A DNA stretch of 64,000 nt from Burkholderia stabilis (GTDB lineage: Bacteria > Pseudomonadota > Gammaproteobacteria > Burkholderiales > Burkholderiaceae). The translations under genes were made by a program, and so were the position numbers. Within the stretch, counting starts at the first letter, position 1. Each line of letters starts with the position of its first letter. The stretch lies in NCBI RefSeq assembly GCF_001742165.1, contig NZ_CP016443.1:930001-994000 (forward strand), in the 5' to 3' direction. Below the pieces are notes generated by a model. The model was given only the letters and a program-made list of their open reading frames with translations, was not told where the DNA came from and searched no databases. Shown in pieces: positions 43,802-52,131 of the stretch.

Positions 43802-43815
43802 TTACATATCAGTAA
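43802..43815. promoter_or_regulatory. XRE-cupin operator copy 3
   Basis: TTACATATCAGTAA lies 25 bases upstream of the XRE-cupin start codon, in AT-rich sequence (TATTTTTATTACATATCAG) likely to be its promoter; this suggests autoregulation. Confidence 0.7.
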
Positions 43816-43839
43816 AAACATTCTCCCCGGTGAACGGTA

Positions 43840-44496
43840 ATGAGCAAGAAAACCCGCGTCTCGTCGATTCTTTCCGCGCTGCCGATCAAGCCGCCGCGCC
43901 GCGAGCGGCTGCAGGTTCCCGCCGACCAGATCGGGCAGCGGTTACGCGCGCTGCGCCAGTCGCGCGATCTCACGCTGAACGAGGCAAGCCGGCTGACCGG
44001 CGTGCCTGCGGCGACGTTCTCGCGCATCGAGACGAACAAGATGTCGCCGACCTTCGGCGTACTGCACCGAATCATCGAAGGCATGGGTTTCGACTGGCGC
44101 GACGTGCTGACCAACCAGTTGCGCCACCGCCATTCGCTGAGCGTGTGCCACGCGCAAGACATCGTCACGACGCGAATCGCGAACATCCCTTACGAGTACG
44201 CGCTGCTGCACCGTGACAGCTCGGCCGGGATGATTACGCTGCGCATGCAGGTCGACGCACGCACGGTGGACGATGCCGGCGGACTCGCCGGCCACGAGGG
44301 CGACGAATTCTGCTACGTGCTGTCCGGCGAACTGGAACTGCACTTCGAGCACGATGAGCCGACGCGGTTGCGCACCGGCGAAAGCGCGCTGTTTTCGTCG
44401 CATCGGCCGCATGCCTACGTGGCGCCGGACGGCGCCACGCTGCTCGTGGTGCTGACGCCGCCGGGACACGCGCAGTCCAGACCGATATCGCCTTAG
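43840..44496 (+). CDS. XRE-cupin transcriptional regulator
   Basis: The 218-residue protein combines an N-terminal XRE helix-turn-helix (about 30-85; IGQRLRALRQSRDLTLNEAS, PAATFSRIETNKMSPTFG) with a C-terminal cupin-2 domain (about 125-210; GHEGDEFCYVLSGELELHFE). Regulators of this design (PuuR, SutR types) sense small metabolites through the cupin. It is divergent from the alpha/beta hydrolase gene across 330 bases holding three copies of one palindrome. It probably represses both genes until the hydrolase substrate or product binds. Confidence 0.9.
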   Translation: MSKKTRVSSILSALPIKPPRRERLQVPADQIGQRLRALRQSRDLTLNEASRLTGVPAATFSRIETNKMSPTFGVLHRIIEGMGFDWRDVLTNQLRHRHSLSVCHAQDIVTTRIANIPYEYALLHRDSSAGMITLRMQVDARTVDDAGGLAGHEGDEFCYVLSGELELHFEHDEPTRLRTGESALFSSHRPHAYVAPDGATLLVVLTPPGHAQSRPISP

Positions 44497-44540
44497 CTCA
44501 ACGCGCGCCGGCAGTCATGCCGCGCGCCCGTCGTGCTTCG

Positions 44541-44876
44541 TCAATTTGACCTGGCTTTCTTGCCGGCCGATGGGGGCTTGCATATGACGAACTGACGGCG
44601 ATCCTTGCCCCGGATCCACAGCGGAGCGTTACCGCGCCCGCTCCATTCCTTCCCGCTCACCGGATCGCGATACCGCGCCGGCAGGACTTTCACCATGTAC
44701 GCGCCTCGGCGGCCGTTCCGGCCGACCAGGTCGCGATGCTTGATCGCATAGGTGTCCATCAACGAATGAACCTTCTCGATCGCATCGATGCGCTCACGCG
44801 CGCGTGCACGCTCGATTTCCTCGTCCAGTTCGGCCAGCTCGACAACGAGCTGCGCATAGGTCTTGCTCGCACTCAT
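44541..44876 (-). CDS. H-NS histone-like family nucleoid protein
   Basis: The 111-residue protein has an N-terminal coiled-coil oligomerisation region (KTYAQLVVELAELDEEIERA) and the C-terminal H-NS DNA-binding motif (YRDPVSGKEWSGRGNAPLWI). Such paralogues silence AT-rich DNA. ATG 44876 is chosen because the family starts with a short SASKTY-like leader; upstream in-frame codons are Met/Arg-rich and improbable. In this GC-rich setting the AT-rich promoters at 15.6, 43.5 and 45.1 kb are natural targets, though that is inferred. Confidence 0.9.
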   Translation of the reverse strand: MSASKTYAQLVVELAELDEEIERARARERIDAIEKVHSLMDTYAIKHRDLVGRNGRRGAYMVKVLPARYRDPVSGKEWSGRGNAPLWIRGKDRRQFVICKPPSAGKKARSN

Positions 44877-45134
44877 CTTCTGCTTCCTGCCCCGCATCCG
44901 CATGGGAATCGACATGATTCGCATGGCTAACAAACTGTTTCATGTCGCCCCGCGAGGGCGGCATTCATCTGGCCGGCAAGCGGCCAACCCCATACACCGG
45001 ATGACCCGACACCATGGGCGCAACCATCCGCAGCCCCTTGACGCCGCACCGACGGCCCCATGCCGCGACGATCGTCCACCCGGAGCCGGCCCTACCATGA
45101 ACATTCCGGCGCACAATCGCGCGCCGCATTTTAC
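44877..45134. other. Intergenic region upstream of H-NS paralogue
   Basis: No gene is supported between the H-NS paralogue and the TetR operators. The sequence becomes AT-rich from about 45130 onward. Confidence 0.4.
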
Positions 45135-45194
45135 ATATCAAGTGATATTTGAAATGCGATCGTAATGGTATCTATCCCAAATATCAACTGATAT
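45135..45194. promoter_or_regulatory. Two matching TetR-type operators
   Basis: ATATCAAGTGATAT (45135-45148) and ATATCAACTGATAT (45181-45194) are the same palindrome (ATATCA-N2-TGATAT) with different central bases, 46 bases apart. They lie in AT-rich sequence just upstream of the TetR gene and are the likely sites of autorepression; the divergent H-NS gene is about 260 bases away. Confidence 0.75.
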
Positions 45195-45230
45195 CCTTCC
45201 GGCCATGAATACGGCGCCCCTCCCCCGCGG

Positions 45231-45830
45231 TTGAGCCGCGAAGAAAGTCGATTGCAGACCCGCGCGCATTTGCTCGCGGCTGCGAAGCGGCTGTTCGTCG
45301 ACCGCGGTTTCGGCGCCACGTCGCTCAGGGATATCGCGGCCGAGGCCGGCTACACGCAGGGCGCGTTCTATTCGAATTTCGCGAGCAAGGATGAACTGTT
45401 CATCGAACTGATGCGGGAGCGTTCAAGGACGCAAGTGGCCGACATCGCGCGGGCGCTGGGCGACCCGTCCGCTTCGGCGGACGACATATTGAATGCGCTG
45501 GAAATCTGGTCGCGGACCGTCGATGCCGAGCCCGAGTGGTCGGTGCTGGGCGTCGAGTTCAAGCTTCAGGGGCGACGCAACCCCGCTTTTGCAGCGGCAT
45601 CGCAGGCGCTGCTGGACACCCATCGCGATGGCCTCGCTTACTGCATCGAACAGATTTTCGCGCGGCTGAAGAAAGTGCCGCCCGAACCGCCGGTCGTGCT
45701 GGCCATATCGTTCATGGGCCTCTCGCAAGGCCTGTCGCTGCAGCAGTCGATCCTGTCCGAGGTGCCGATCGGCCACATGATCATGGTGTTCCTGCGCAGT
45801 TTGCTGGCCTCGGCAGAGCCCGTGCGCTGA
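45231..45830 (+). CDS. TetR/AcrR family regulator, start uncertain
   Basis: From TTG 45231 the frame gives 199 residues with a TetR HTH (RAHLLAAAKRLFVDRGFGAT, LRDIAAEAGYTQGAFYSNFA, SKDELFIELM) and a helical ligand domain ending LRSLLASAEPVR. There is no in-frame ATG or GTG upstream before a stop codon. An ATG at 45205 (MNTAPLPRG) is out of frame and would join the TetR frame if the C-run CCTCCCCCGC had one more C. Either TTG is used, or the 5' end carries a one-base deletion or sequencing error. Matching palindromes upstream support a functional regulator. Confidence 0.82.
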   Translation: MSREESRLQTRAHLLAAAKRLFVDRGFGATSLRDIAAEAGYTQGAFYSNFASKDELFIELMRERSRTQVADIARALGDPSASADDILNALEIWSRTVDAEPEWSVLGVEFKLQGRRNPAFAAASQALLDTHRDGLAYCIEQIFARLKKVPPEPPVVLAISFMGLSQGLSLQQSILSEVPIGHMIMVFLRSLLASAEPVR

Positions 45831-46024
45831 CCTCGGCCGGCTCCGCGCGGGCGGGGATCAGTGCCGTCGCCGCACACTGCGACCTGCGTTCGCCGCGTTG
45901 ATATCGCGGGAGGCGACCGATGCGCTGCCGATCGCGAATCGAGCGCATGCCGCGGGCACGATTGCGGCGACGGCCGGCCTGGGTGCCGGCTACGGCGCGG
46001 CCGTACCCGTCGCCACCCAGTCCA
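45831..46024. other. Convergent intergenic region between TetR and GntR genes
   Basis: No gene or clear terminator was found. Confidence 0.35.
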
Positions 46025-46831
46025 TCACCCTTTGCCCATCACGGCGAGATAATCGTAACGATCCCCTCGGTAAAACGACCGCGTCAGCTCGAGCGGCCGC
46101 CCTTCGACCGAGAACGACCGGCGTTCGATGTGCAGCACCGGATCGCCGCTCCGGATGCCGAGCAGTTCCGCGTCGAGCCCGGACGCCAGTTCCGCGCGCA
46201 GCCGCTGCAGCGCCCTGACCGGGCAAACGCCGACGGCATTCAACGCGTCGTACAGCGAGTCGCCGAACTCCAGGTTGCCACCCAGCAGTTCGGCCGCCAG
46301 CACCGCACGTTCGATTGCCATGGGTACGGCGTCCGCCGTTCTGACCCGTTCGAGATGCATGACGACCGAATCCGGTGCGAGCCCCAGTGCGAGCGACTCC
46401 TCCGGTGTCGGGCGGCGCAATTCGCGCTTGACCCAGTGGGACCCCGGACGAAAGCCACGGCGGAGCATGTCGTCCGAGAAACTGGTGATCTCGGTCAACG
46501 GTTGCTCGACGCGCGCGGCGACGAACGTCCCCGCGCCCTGACGCGCTTCGACGAGGCCCTGGCGGATCAGTTCTTCGATCGCGCGCCGCACCGTGTCGCG
46601 CGACACCTGGAGCAACGCCGCGAGCTCCCGTTCGGGCGGAAAGCTTTCGCCGGTTTTCATCGCGCCGTCGACGATGGTCGCGCGCAGCATCCGGGCGACG
46701 CGCGACGCAACCGGCGTCCTCGCGCCGCTCGACGAAGGCGTATGCAGTTCGGCTACCTGCGACGCGCTGAACAGGCGCGCTTCGGGTTGCACGTCGGGTG
46801 GAGGAAGGTCATCCAGGCTGCGTTCCGTCAT
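46025..46831 (-). CDS. GntR family (HutC/UTRA) transcriptional regulator
   Basis: The 268-residue protein has a GntR winged helix (about 45-110; SFPPERELAALLQVSRDTVR, GLVEARQGAGTFVA) and a UTRA effector domain (about 125-265; ending RSFYRGDRYDYLAVM). This is the HutC subgroup that includes NagR/YvoA regulators of amino-sugar use. It lies 55 bases downstream of murQ on the same strand, so it is the natural regulator of the MurQ and PTS divergon and would respond to a sugar phosphate such as MurNAc-6-P or GlcNAc-6-P. ATG 46831 gives a plausible start with a disordered leader. Confidence 0.9.
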   Translation of the reverse strand: MTERSLDDLPPPDVQPEARLFSASQVAELHTPSSSGARTPVASRVARMLRATIVDGAMKTGESFPPERELAALLQVSRDTVRRAIEELIRQGLVEARQGAGTFVAARVEQPLTEITSFSDDMLRRGFRPGSHWVKRELRRPTPEESLALGLAPDSVVMHLERVRTADAVPMAIERAVLAAELLGGNLEFGDSLYDALNAVGVCPVRALQRLRAELASGLDAELLGIRSGDPVLHIERRSFSVEGRPLELTRSFYRGDRYDYLAVMGKG

Positions 46832-46886
46832 CGATACACTAGAAATGGTCAGGATTGAAAAATGCGCCACGGGGCGACGCACTGCG

Positions 46887-47783
46887 TCAGGACGGCTTGC
46901 GCGCCTGCAGCGCGCGGTGAATCGATCCGCCATGCTCCACCGACAACGCCTCGGCTTCGCCGCAGCTCAAACCGGCCAGCAGCATCAGTATGGCGATCCG
47001 CGGACGGTTGCCGGCTTCCGCCAGCGTCCGTGCAGCGACGTCCGGCGCGACGCCTGCCGCCTGCGCGACAATCGATTGCGCACGCAGTTGAAGTTTGTGA
47101 TTGTGCACCTGCAGATCGACCATCAGGTTGCCATAGGTCTTGCCGAGCGCGACCATGGAGAGCGTCGACAGCATGTTACAGACCATCTTCTGCACAGTCC
47201 CCGCCTTCAGGCGCGTGGACCCGGCCAGGATCTCCGGGCCGCAGTCCACCTCGATCGCGACATCGGCAACGGCGCCGACCTCGCTCCCGCTATTGCAGGC
47301 GACCGACACGGTCGAACAGCCGATTCGCCGCGCATGGCGCAGCGCGCCGATCACATAGGGCGTGCGACCGCTCGCAGACAACCCGACGACCACGTCCTCG
47401 CGCCTGAGCGCGATGCCTTCCAGATCCGCCTGCCCGCGTTCCGCGGAATCCTCGACGCCTTCGGACATGCCGATGAAACCGCCCGCGACGATGCCCACGA
47501 CCTCTTGCGGCGACATGCCGAAAGTCGGCTGACACTCCAGCGCATCGAGGTAACCGATCCGGCCGCTGTTGCCCGCGCCGATGTAGACGAGCCGGCCGCC
47601 CGCGCGAAGCGCTTGCGAGACCGCCCGTACGCCTGCCGCGATGGACGGCAGCGAGCGCGCCACGCACGGCGCAATGAACGCATCCTCGCGATTCATCAAT
47701 GCCACGCCCTCTTCGATGCTCAGTTGATCGAGGTTGGCGCTGAAGACGTTGGGCTGCTCGGTAATCAGACGATCCAGCGGCAT
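46887..47783 (-). CDS. murQ: N-acetylmuramic acid 6-phosphate etherase
   Basis: The 298-residue protein has exactly the length of E. coli MurQ from ATG 47783 (MPLDRLITEQPN, family start TExxNxxS-like). It carries the SIS fold with GGRLVYIGAGNSGRIGYLDA, CQPTFGMSP, GRTPYVIGALRHAR and the glucokinase-regulator signature GPEILAGSTRLKAGT. MurQ cleaves the D-lactyl ether of MurNAc-6-P to give GlcNAc-6-P and D-lactate in the cytoplasm. It is upstream of the GntR gene and divergent from a PTS permease that could deliver MurNAc-6-P. No GlcNAc-6-P deacetylase is present here, so later steps must be encoded elsewhere. Confidence 0.95.
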   Translation of the reverse strand: MPLDRLITEQPNVFSANLDQLSIEEGVALMNREDAFIAPCVARSLPSIAAGVRAVSQALRAGGRLVYIGAGNSGRIGYLDALECQPTFGMSPQEVVGIVAGGFIGMSEGVEDSAERGQADLEGIALRREDVVVGLSASGRTPYVIGALRHARRIGCSTVSVACNSGSEVGAVADVAIEVDCGPEILAGSTRLKAGTVQKMVCNMLSTLSMVALGKTYGNLMVDLQVHNHKLQLRAQSIVAQAAGVAPDVAARTLAEAGNRPRIAILMLLAGLSCGEAEALSVEHGGSIHRALQARKPS

Positions 47784-47825
47784 GCTCAGACTCCACAGGT
47801 TGGACGAGAAATGCTGCCGATCATA

Positions 47826-47842
47826 ATTGGTCTGGCATTGGT
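47826..47842. promoter_or_regulatory. Direct repeat ATTGGT-N5-ATTGGT near murQ start
   Basis: Two ATTGGT half-sites start 11 bases apart, about one helical turn, 43 bases upstream of murQ. The same hexamer forms the arms of the palindrome at 48048, so both may bind the GntR regulator. Confidence 0.4.
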
Positions 47843-48047
47843 TGTAAATTGCGGCGATACCGATTTTTGTAACCATGCGGTGACGCCCGCCGATCGACCT
47901 GATCCACAAATCGGCCAATATCCATTGATACATATGGGTTTTTCGATAAATTTCCGGCCCATCCAGCGATCCTGCGCACGTTATCTCCAGAACAGAAAAG
48001 CTAACCACCCAATCCGTGGACAGCTTCTAAAAAACTACCTATTGCCA

Positions 48048-48065
48048 ACCAATAAATGTATTGGT
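48048..48065. promoter_or_regulatory. Palindrome ACCAATA-N4-TATTGGT upstream of PTS gene
   Basis: A perfect 7-base inverted repeat lies 80 bases upstream of the EIIBC start, in the region between divergent murQ and PTS genes. It is the best candidate operator for the GntR/HutC regulator of this cluster. Confidence 0.6.
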
Positions 48066-48144
48066 CCGTTCCAATCCGTCAACGATTCAACTCAACCTAC
48101 CCGCCTCCCGACCGAGGCGGTTCGGCATTCCACAGGAGCAAGGC

Positions 48145-49656
48145 ATGGCGGCGGAGACGGCAGAGCGATTCAGGGAACTGGCCCACGCGATTCTCGATGC
48201 AATCGGCGGCACGCAAAACGTGCGGAACCACACGCATTGCATGACGCGACTGCGCGTCAATCTCGTCGATCCCGCGCTCGCGGACCCGGCCGCGTTGCGG
48301 CAACTGCCGGGCGTGCTCGGCGTGGTGACCGGCGATCCGCTGCAGGTCGTCATCGGCCCGGGCGCGGTCAAGCAGGTATGGAGCGCGTTCGCGCAGGCAT
48401 TGAGCGAACGCGCTGCGAGCAACGCGCTGACGAGCGACGACGTGCCTGCCGCGAAGCAGCCGTCGCCCGTCAAACGCGGCAACCACGCCGTGCGCGGATT
48501 CCTGCGCCGCATCGCCGCGATCTTCACGCCGCTGATCCCGGCGCTGGTCGGCGCGGGGCTGATCAACGCGCTCGGCGGCCTGTTGCTGCTCTGGGCCAGG
48601 CATTCGCCCCCCGATAGCGCAAGCGATCTGACCTTTCTCGCCACCGTCGCATCGACGATCGGCACGGCCTTCTTCGCATTCCTGGTCATCCAGGTGGGCA
48701 TGAATGCGGCGCGCGAGTTCGACGGCACGCCGAGCCTCGGCGGCGCGGCCGCAAGCGTGATGATCGTGCCGGCCGTCACCAAGCTCCACGCATTCACCCT
48801 GCCGCTGCTCGGCGAAATCGCGCTGCGGCCCGGCCAGGGCGGACTGATGGGGGCGTTGCTGGCCGGCGTGCTGGTCGCGCTGGTCGAGCGCAACCTGCGC
48901 ACGCGCATCCCGCCCGCGATCGAGACGCTGGTGACACCAACGGTGTCGCTGCTCGTCGCCGGCGCCGCCACGCTGTTCGTGCTCATGCCGGTCGCCGACG
49001 TGCTGACGAACGGCGTCAGCCTGATTACCACGCGCCTGCTGAATGTCGGCGGCATGCCAGCCGCGTTCGTCCTCGCCGCGTCGTTCGTCGGTCTCCTGAT
49101 GTTCGGCCTGCATCAGGCACTGATCCCGATTCATGCGCAACTCATCGCGCAATACGGCTTCACCGCGCTGTTCCCGATTCTCGCGATGTCGGGGTGCGGG
49201 CAGGCCGGCGCCGCCTTCGCGCTCTACTTCCGCGTCAAGGATGCGGGCCTCAAACAGCGGATCCGGGACACCTTGCCGACCTGCATGCTGGGCGTATCCG
49301 AACCGCTGCTGTACAGCGTCACGCTGCCGCTCGGGCGTCCGCTCGTCACGTCGTCGATCGGCGGCGGAATCGGCGCGCTGGTACTCGGGTACTTCGCCAG
49401 TCACGGCGATTTCGTCGGGGCGACCACGATCGGCCCCGCCAACCTGATGCTGATCCCGCTCGTCACCGGGCCCATGGGATTGGGCCGCAGCGTCGCGGTC
49501 TATTGCCTCGCCACAGCGACGGCCTACGCGTCGGCCTTCGTGCTCACGTGGTTCTTCGGGCTGACGCAGGATCAACGTCGACAGTTCGTTCGGCCGGCCC
49601 CGCGCCGCGCCGAGCCGGCCGCCGACGTGCCGCTGCCGGCGCAGCAGCCTCGCTGA
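48145..49656 (+). CDS. PTS transporter EIIBC component (amino-sugar/MurNAc type)
   Basis: The 503-residue membrane protein has an N-terminal EIIB domain with the phosphorylated cysteine in NHTHCMTRLRVNL, a linker (about 90-115) and a ten-helix EIIC domain of the glucose superfamily (AAIFTPLIPALVGAGLINAL, GLHQALIPIHAQLIAQYGF, ISEPLLYSVTLPLG-like GVSEPLLYSVTLPL). E. coli MurP has the same BC layout and likewise borrows EIIA from elsewhere. Placement opposite murQ makes MurNAc the best substrate guess; GlcNAc- or other muropeptide-derived sugars are alternatives. CAGGAGC precedes ATG 48145. Confidence 0.9.
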   Translation: MAAETAERFRELAHAILDAIGGTQNVRNHTHCMTRLRVNLVDPALADPAALRQLPGVLGVVTGDPLQVVIGPGAVKQVWSAFAQALSERAASNALTSDDVPAAKQPSPVKRGNHAVRGFLRRIAAIFTPLIPALVGAGLINALGGLLLLWARHSPPDSASDLTFLATVASTIGTAFFAFLVIQVGMNAAREFDGTPSLGGAAASVMIVPAVTKLHAFTLPLLGEIALRPGQGGLMGALLAGVLVALVERNLRTRIPPAIETLVTPTVSLLVAGAATLFVLMPVADVLTNGVSLITTRLLNVGGMPAAFVLAASFVGLLMFGLHQALIPIHAQLIAQYGFTALFPILAMSGCGQAGAAFALYFRVKDAGLKQRIRDTLPTCMLGVSEPLLYSVTLPLGRPLVTSSIGGGIGALVLGYFASHGDFVGATTIGPANLMLIPLVTGPMGLGRSVAVYCLATATAYASAFVLTWFFGLTQDQRRQFVRPAPRRAEPAADVPLPAQQPR

Positions 49657-49741
49657 CCGCGCCTCGCGGCATGGCGGACACACGGCCGCACCGGGGGCGG
49701 CCGATTTTTTATCGCTCCATCAAATATGGATAGCTAAATAA

Positions 49742-50857
49742 ATGAGAAGCGGAACAGCTTTCGCGATCGCGTTCTTCGTCACGACGCTCGCGCACGCGCA
49801 ATCGAATGTCCTTCTGTGGGGACGCCTGGGCGGCGACGTCCAGTACACGAGCGGCGTCCAGACACCGCACGGCGCCGGGTCGCGCTGGTCGCAAGGCAGC
49901 GACTGGGGCGTCAACATCATCGGCCTCAAGGGCACGGAAGACCTGGGGCACGGGAACCACGCGCTGTTCTGGCTCGAGTCGGCCTTCACGCCGACCGGCT
50001 CGCTGGTCGCGGGGCTGATCTTCCAGCGCGCGGCCTGGATCGGCTTGAAGAACGACACCTACGGCACGATCCGGTTCGGCCAGGGGCCCATGCTCAACAA
50101 CTACGTGTGGGAATACGACCCGCTGCTCGAAGAAAACTTCGGCGCGCAATCGTTCGTCGCGTACCGGAACGGCTCCCGCCTTTCCAACGGCATCCGCTAC
50201 CTGTCGCCCGACCTGCACGGCTTCTCGTTCGATGCGGAACTGAACCTGGGCAACAGCCCGACGAACTTCAACGCCGGCGATCCAGGCAACGCGGGCAAGG
50301 CCGGCCGCGCGGACGGCATCAGCGGCGCCTACACGCACGGCGACTTCCAGGTACGCGTGGTCTGGGACGAGATCCGCAACGCGCAGGGTATCGAAAACAA
50401 CCTGTTCAGTTATTCGCGCGAGCTGTTCGTCGGCGTGCGCGACCGGTTCGGTCCGTTTCGCGTGCAGGCCGCGTACACGCACTACTCCGCGCCGGACACG
50501 CCGGCAGGATTGTCCGACACCGCCGATCTCTGGTGGGCCGGCCTCACGTACGACGTGAATCCGTTTCTCCACCTGCAGGGCGCGGCCTACACGATGAAGG
50601 TCGGCCCCGGCAAATGGACCGCCGATCACGACGGCGAGTCGCGCGTGACGATGGTCGGCATCGGCTGCATGTACGACCTGTCAAAGCGAACGTTCCTGTA
50701 CAGCATGGCGGCGCACGTGTTCAACAGCGCCAATGCCAATTTCGGCGTCAATCCGCAGAGCCCGGGGCTGGGGCCGATGAACGCCGGCTGGGGCACGAAC
50801 CCGGCGCCGGGTCACGGCCAAACCGGTGTCTATGCGGGCATCGAGACGATGTTCTAG
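49742..50857 (+). CDS. Porin linked to the MurQ/PTS cluster
   Basis: The 371-residue protein has a signal peptide (GTAFAIAFFVTTLAHA-QSN) and the Gram-negative porin 4 pattern (NVLLWGRLGGDVQYTSG, VNIIGLKGTEDLGHGNHALF, AAWIGLKNDTYGTIRFGQ) with terminal Phe (AGIETMF). It differs considerably from the general porin at 34802. It follows the PTS gene after 85 bases on the same strand, so it is probably the dedicated outer-membrane entry for the sugar handled by the PTS. Confidence 0.9.
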   Translation: MRSGTAFAIAFFVTTLAHAQSNVLLWGRLGGDVQYTSGVQTPHGAGSRWSQGSDWGVNIIGLKGTEDLGHGNHALFWLESAFTPTGSLVAGLIFQRAAWIGLKNDTYGTIRFGQGPMLNNYVWEYDPLLEENFGAQSFVAYRNGSRLSNGIRYLSPDLHGFSFDAELNLGNSPTNFNAGDPGNAGKAGRADGISGAYTHGDFQVRVVWDEIRNAQGIENNLFSYSRELFVGVRDRFGPFRVQAAYTHYSAPDTPAGLSDTADLWWAGLTYDVNPFLHLQGAAYTMKVGPGKWTADHDGESRVTMVGIGCMYDLSKRTFLYSMAAHVFNSANANFGVNPQSPGLGPMNAGWGTNPAPGHGQTGVYAGIETMF

Positions 50858-50936
50858 CCCGCGCCGCCGGTCGGCGCGACACGTGCGCCGCATGCTCAAA
50901 CGCGCCCTTTTCTCCTTTTTTCCAACCAGGAGTTCA

Positions 50937-51818
50937 ATGATGCAATCCACGTCAATTCGCCAGCGTCTGTGGGTCGTGGCAGGTGTCGGCACGGCGGCGC
51001 TGAGCGCGCTCGCGGCCGTTCATCCACCCAGGGTCGATGCCGCGACCTCGTTTACGGTGCTGGACAACACGTCATACGCCGACGTCTCCATCGGACACGG
51101 TGCGGTCAAGACCAATTTCATCCCGGCCCGCTACTGCCAGCCGCTCACATACGATGCGTCGACGGGCAAGGTCAAGCTTCCGTCCCAAAGCGACTGGGAG
51201 GCGCTGGTCAACACGTACGACCCGACGCCGGCCGACTCGGCCGGCTATCTCGTTCTCGACTGCGAAAAGCTGTACCTGACCGGCAGCACGGCGACGATCG
51301 CCAACCGGTTCGCGATCCTCAAGCAACTCCAGCAATGGACCCAGGCCATTCGCCCCAATCGCGTGCTCGGATGGTACGGGCTCGCGAATGCGGCCAACAT
51401 CAGCACGGCGGACTCGGCCAGCGCGTATCGCGACATTGCTCAGTTGATGGATCTCAACAACGGCCGGACGGCGTACTTCCCGAGCGAATACGTCAAGGCG
51501 AACGGTACGTCGCCGTATACGGGCGCGGCCTGGGCGCCGCAGCTCAATGCCGACCTCGCATCGACGGGAACGATCGACCGCCAGAGCAGCACGGGGCCCC
51601 ATCCGGTGTTTCCGTACATCTGGCCGCAGTACTACGATCAGAACACCACCCTGATTCCCGCTGCGACCTGGCAAAGCGTGCTGAACACGATCCGGAGCAC
51701 GACCGCGTCCGGCGCGATCATCTGGGGCGGCCAGAACCCTGCCGTCGAATACGACGCGAACAATGACGGAAACGGGCCGTGGGTCGCGGTCACGCAGGCG
51801 TTCCTGGACAGCCTTTGA
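50937..51818 (+). CDS. Secreted protein of unknown family in the amino-sugar cluster
   Basis: The 293-residue protein has a long signal peptide (RLWVVAGVGTAALSALAAVH ... VDA-AT). The mature part looks like a TIM-barrel hydrolase core: strand-like GYLVLDCEKLYL with an Asp and Glu pair, RVLGWYGLANAANI, GRTAYFPSEYV, FPYIWPQYYDQN and ASGAIIWGGQN, all rich in Trp, Tyr and acidic residues. I do not recognise the family. Two Met codons (50937, 50940) follow AGGAG; the first was chosen. Its position after the PTS and porin genes suggests it releases the sugar outside or in the periplasm, for example as a muramidase-like or other amino-sugar glycosidase, but this is inference. Confidence 0.75.
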   Translation: MMQSTSIRQRLWVVAGVGTAALSALAAVHPPRVDAATSFTVLDNTSYADVSIGHGAVKTNFIPARYCQPLTYDASTGKVKLPSQSDWEALVNTYDPTPADSAGYLVLDCEKLYLTGSTATIANRFAILKQLQQWTQAIRPNRVLGWYGLANAANISTADSASAYRDIAQLMDLNNGRTAYFPSEYVKANGTSPYTGAAWAPQLNADLASTGTIDRQSSTGPHPVFPYIWPQYYDQNTTLIPAATWQSVLNTIRSTTASGAIIWGGQNPAVEYDANNDGNGPWVAVTQAFLDSL

Positions 51819-52131
51819 TCGGTGCGTGCCGCGGCCGGTGGTGGCGGCGTGACGCTCGAACGTTGTTACGTTCACGCGCGGGTTGAAACGGCTTCCCAGG
51901 CCGGTCGGCATGGGCGGTATAGCGTTGGCGCATCGATGCATCTTCGCTGAATCGCTTCTTCATTGGCATGCCTTGACCGGAACCGAATCGACACGGTTGC
52001 CGGACCCGACACGGGAAGCAGGTCACACGCACGAGCAATCTCGATCTCGTCACGCCAATGCGTTCGACCTGCCCCCCCCATCGCTCGGCAAGGATCGGTC
52101 ACGACCGGCCGCTCATACCGGCGTGCACCGC
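51819..52131. other. Intergenic region with possible transposase fragment
   Basis: No intact gene is present. On the minus strand from 51963 the sequence ATGAAGAAGCGATTCAGCGA resembles the start of IS3-family orfA genes (MKKRFSE), but the likeness ends after about eight codons. It may be a tiny relic or chance. Confidence 0.3.
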
